Shown here one piece after another: positions 6,037 through 7,220 of a stretch of 7,220 nt of DNA; within the stretch, counting starts at the first letter, position 1; each line of letters starts with the position of its first letter. Below the pieces are notes generated by a model that made no database searches, was not told the DNA's origin, and was given only the letters and a program-made list of their open reading frames with translations. The translations under genes and the position numbers were made by a program. This DNA is from Acidobacteriaceae bacterium (GTDB lineage: Bacteria; Acidobacteriota; Terriglobia; Terriglobales; Acidobacteriaceae), in NCBI GenBank assembly GCA_003154055.1, contig PMCH01000117.1:1-7220 (forward strand), read 5' to 3'.

Positions 6037-6722
6037 GCACCGGCTCGCCGTCGCCGGAGCAGGAGGTGCTCGGGGAGCTCCTTCATTCCTTGAGCCAGCC
6101 GCTCACCGGTCTTCGCTGTTCCCTGGAAGTGGCGATCGACGAAGACGCCGCTCAATCGCACCAGACGGTGGCGGCCGCGCTCGAACAGACGGAACGGGTC
6201 ATCGGCGTGGTTAAGTTGATGCAGGAGTTCCTGGACTTCGAACCCACCGAGGCCAGGTCACAGCCAGTTCCGTTTGCGCCGGTCATGCGCCGTGTGCTCG
6301 AACAGCTTTCCGTTCTCGCCGAGGCGCGCCAGGTGAGGCTCCACATCAAGGGCACGTGTGACGCGGCCATTCCTGTGTCCCAGTCTAGGCTGCTGCTTGC
6401 ATTGCAGTACTTGATAGGCGCAATCATCGAAGCGCAGCCCCCGAACAGCGCAATCCGGTTCCTGCTCCAGGATCGAGAAGCCGAATCTCTCCTTACGGTT
6501 TACCCGCTCCCCGCGCTACGGCGAGGGACGGACGGAAACGTACAGACAAAATCAGATCCCGTTGGCGCCACCATGGGCCGTGTCCGGATGACAATTGCCC
6601 GCAGAGTATTTGAATCCGCCGGGGCTACTCTGCATTTCGACGATCGCGCCCGGCCGGGTTTTCACCTCCTGATTCCGCGCCGCTCCGCTCCCTCAGCCCC
6701 TAAAGGGGCCGGTAAAAAATGA
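6033..6722 (+). CDS. Degenerate histidine kinase-like protein (DHp plus inactive ATPase fold)
   Basis: Cytoplasmic 229-aa protein overlapping the response regulator stop by ATGA. It follows a histidine kinase core without sensor or membrane segments. The H-box-like stretch LLHSLSQPLTGLRCSLE (16-32) resembles HELNQPLT of DHp domains: H18 is kept but the usual acidic neighbour is S19. A second helix (about 45-70) leads through the familiar linker (VPFAPVMRRVLEQLSVLAEARQ, about 79-100) to an ATPase-like part. There the N box reads ALQYLIGAIIEAQPP (123-137), with Y126 and A130 at the two Asn positions. No G1 DxGxG motif exists around 150-175, and the G2 region MGRVRMTIARRVFESAGATL (181-200) lacks the GxG glycines (R183, R185). 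ATP binding therefore looks lost. By analogy with Spo0B and ChpT it may be a phosphotransferase, or a phosphatase or anti-regulator of its partner. Motif alignment was by eye. The last dozen residues lie over a hairpin element. Confidence 0.75.
   Translation: MSTGSPSPEQEVLGELLHSLSQPLTGLRCSLEVAIDEDAAQSHQTVAAALEQTERVIGVVKLMQEFLDFEPTEARSQPVPFAPVMRRVLEQLSVLAEARQVRLHIKGTCDAAIPVSQSRLLLALQYLIGAIIEAQPPNSAIRFLLQDREAESLLTVYPLPALRRGTDGNVQTKSDPVGATMGRVRMTIARRVFESAGATLHFDDRARPGFHLLIPRRSAPSAPKGAGKK
6696..6709. repeat. Small TAAA-loop hairpin in the 3' end of the kinase-like gene
   Basis: GCCCC (6696-6700), loop TAAA (6701-6704), GGGGC (6705-6709): a perfect 5-bp stem lying within the last codons of the kinase-like gene (encoding the Ala-Pro-Lys-Gly stretch). 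It shares its loop with the longer hairpin 22 bases downstream, which suggests the two belong to one repeat element. Confidence 0.5.
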
Positions 6723-6731
6723 ATGGCTGGC

Positions 6732-6751
6732 GGCATCGCTAAAGCGATGCC
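6732..6751. repeat. Perfect 8-bp TAAA-loop palindrome
   Basis: GGCATCGC (6732-6739), loop TAAA, GCGATGCC (6744-6751), nine bases after the kinase-like gene's stop. No T-run follows (the next bases are CTGATACGAA), so it is a poor intrinsic terminator although it could protect the 3' end of the transcript. With the hairpin at 6696-6709 it looks like a dispersed intergenic repeat. Confidence 0.55.
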
Positions 6752-6789
6752 CTGATACGAATCCCAATAACCACCTTCTAAGTTCAAGG

Positions 6790-6797
6790 TATACAAT
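6790..6797 (+). promoter_or_regulatory. Possible -10 element for the amidohydrolase gene
   Basis: TATACAAT offers two overlapping -10-like hexamers (TATACA and TACAAT) 22-30 bases before the GTG at 6820. No convincing -35 is seen at the right distance. Its position after the hairpins suggests the amidohydrolase has its own transcription start. Confidence 0.3.
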
Positions 6798-6808
6798 CCA
6801 GCCTTTCC

Positions 6809-6814
6809 GGGAGG
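6809..6814 (+). promoter_or_regulatory. Ribosome binding site deciding the GTG start at 6820
   Basis: GGGAGG is a strong Shine-Dalgarno five bases before the GTG at 6820-6822. It selects this GTG as the start of the amidohydrolase and agrees with the signal peptide beginning there. Confidence 0.65.
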
Positions 6815-6819
6815 TTCGG

Positions 6820-7220
6820 GTGAAGCGCTGGTTTGTCTTGCCGATCGTTCTTTACTTTTCTATTTGCGCTTGGGCGCAAACACTCGACGTATCGGATGCG
6901 CGAGCGTTCAACATCGTAAAAGTGATCCGCGCGGGCGTTCTGATTGACGGTGAATCCGGCTCTGCCCGCCGCAACCAGGTCATCATCGTCCGCGGCAGCC
7001 TCATTTCGTCCGTTTCGGACGTTGCCAGTGCGCACACTCCCGCGGGCGCCGAGATCATTGATCTCTCGCACGCCACCGTACTCCCGGGACTGATTGATGC
7101 CCACACCCACATCTTTCTGCAGGGCGAGGAACCCGACCAGGGCGGATACGACATTCAGCTCCTGAAACATCCGCTGGCGTTCCGCGCCGCCCGTGCGACG
7201 GTGTCGGTGCGTCGCGCCCT
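6820..7220 (+). CDS. Exported amidohydrolase, imidazolonepropionase-like, partial (5' end)
   Basis: Start of a metal-dependent amidohydrolase; 133 complete codons are visible and the frame is open at the window edge. The first 19 residues form a signal peptide: KR at positions 2-3, a hydrophobic core WFVLPIVLYFSICA, and a likely signal peptidase I cut after AWA, before Q20. The mature part opens with the small beta domain typical of the superfamily (KVIRAGVLIDGESG, 34-47; VIIVRGSLISSV, 54-65), followed by TVLPGLIDAHTHIFL (86-100), where H95 and H97 are the first two metal ligands. The following LLKHPLAFRAARATVSVRRAL stretch is typical of secreted imidazolonepropionase-like or Xaa-Pro dipeptidase-like amidohydrolases. 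The substrate cannot be told from this portion. It appears to be a separate transcription unit, 97 bases after the kinase-like gene and behind two hairpins. Confidence 0.9.
   Translation, partial: MKRWFVLPIVLYFSICAWAQTLDVSDARAFNIVKVIRAGVLIDGESGSARRNQVIIVRGSLISSVSDVASAHTPAGAEIIDLSHATVLPGLIDAHTHIFLQGEEPDQGGYDIQLLKHPLAFRAARATVSVRRA

Noticed and set aside
6732..6751. The 8-bp palindrome as an intrinsic terminator
   Set aside because: The stem is good but no U-tract follows; recorded as a repeat instead.
6784..7170. Minus-strand frame of 128 codons at the right end
   Set aside because: It lies opposite the signal peptide and metal-binding start of the amidohydrolase and has no family features.

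Overview
The window is a bacterial chromosomal segment of high GC content with densely packed genes. It most resembles an Acidobacteriota (Terriglobia-like) genome. That placement is inferred from the cdaA-cdaR-glmM block, the high GC content, the CusR-like regulator, the secreted imidazolonepropionase-like amidohydrolase and the style of the intergenic palindromes. No rRNA or marker gene confirms it. No tRNA, rRNA, CRISPR array, phage gene or transposase was seen.

Layout. A GNAT (RimJ/RimL-type) acetyltransferase lies on the minus strand at 44-556. The 154-base divergent gap that follows is largely filled by a REPIN-like element (575-667): two inverted copies of a GTGG-tagged palindrome. Next come four plus-strand genes: xseA (exonuclease VII large subunit, 711-2114), cdaA (c-di-AMP synthase, 2156-3028), cdaR (YbbR-domain partner, 3030-3707) and glmM (phosphoglucosamine mutase, 3801-5174). 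The cdaA-cdaR-glmM order is a classic module linking c-di-AMP synthesis to peptidoglycan precursor supply. A tandem and inverted AGCTAAAAGC-type repeat sits directly in front of the glmM start, which has no visible ribosome binding site.

After a 178-base gap comes a two-gene signalling unit. It holds a complete OmpR/PhoB-family (CusR-like) response regulator (5353-6036) and, overlapping it by ATGA, a 229-aa protein (6033-6722). The second protein keeps the layout of a histidine kinase core, with an H-box His, but has lost all three recognisable ATP-binding motifs and has no sensor or membrane segment. It looks like a Spo0B/ChpT-type phosphotransfer protein or a dedicated phosphatase/regulator. 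This pair is the most interesting object in the window.

Two small hairpins sharing a TAAA loop follow, one of them inside the 3' end of that gene. The window ends in the first 133 codons of an exported metal-dependent amidohydrolase that runs off the right edge.
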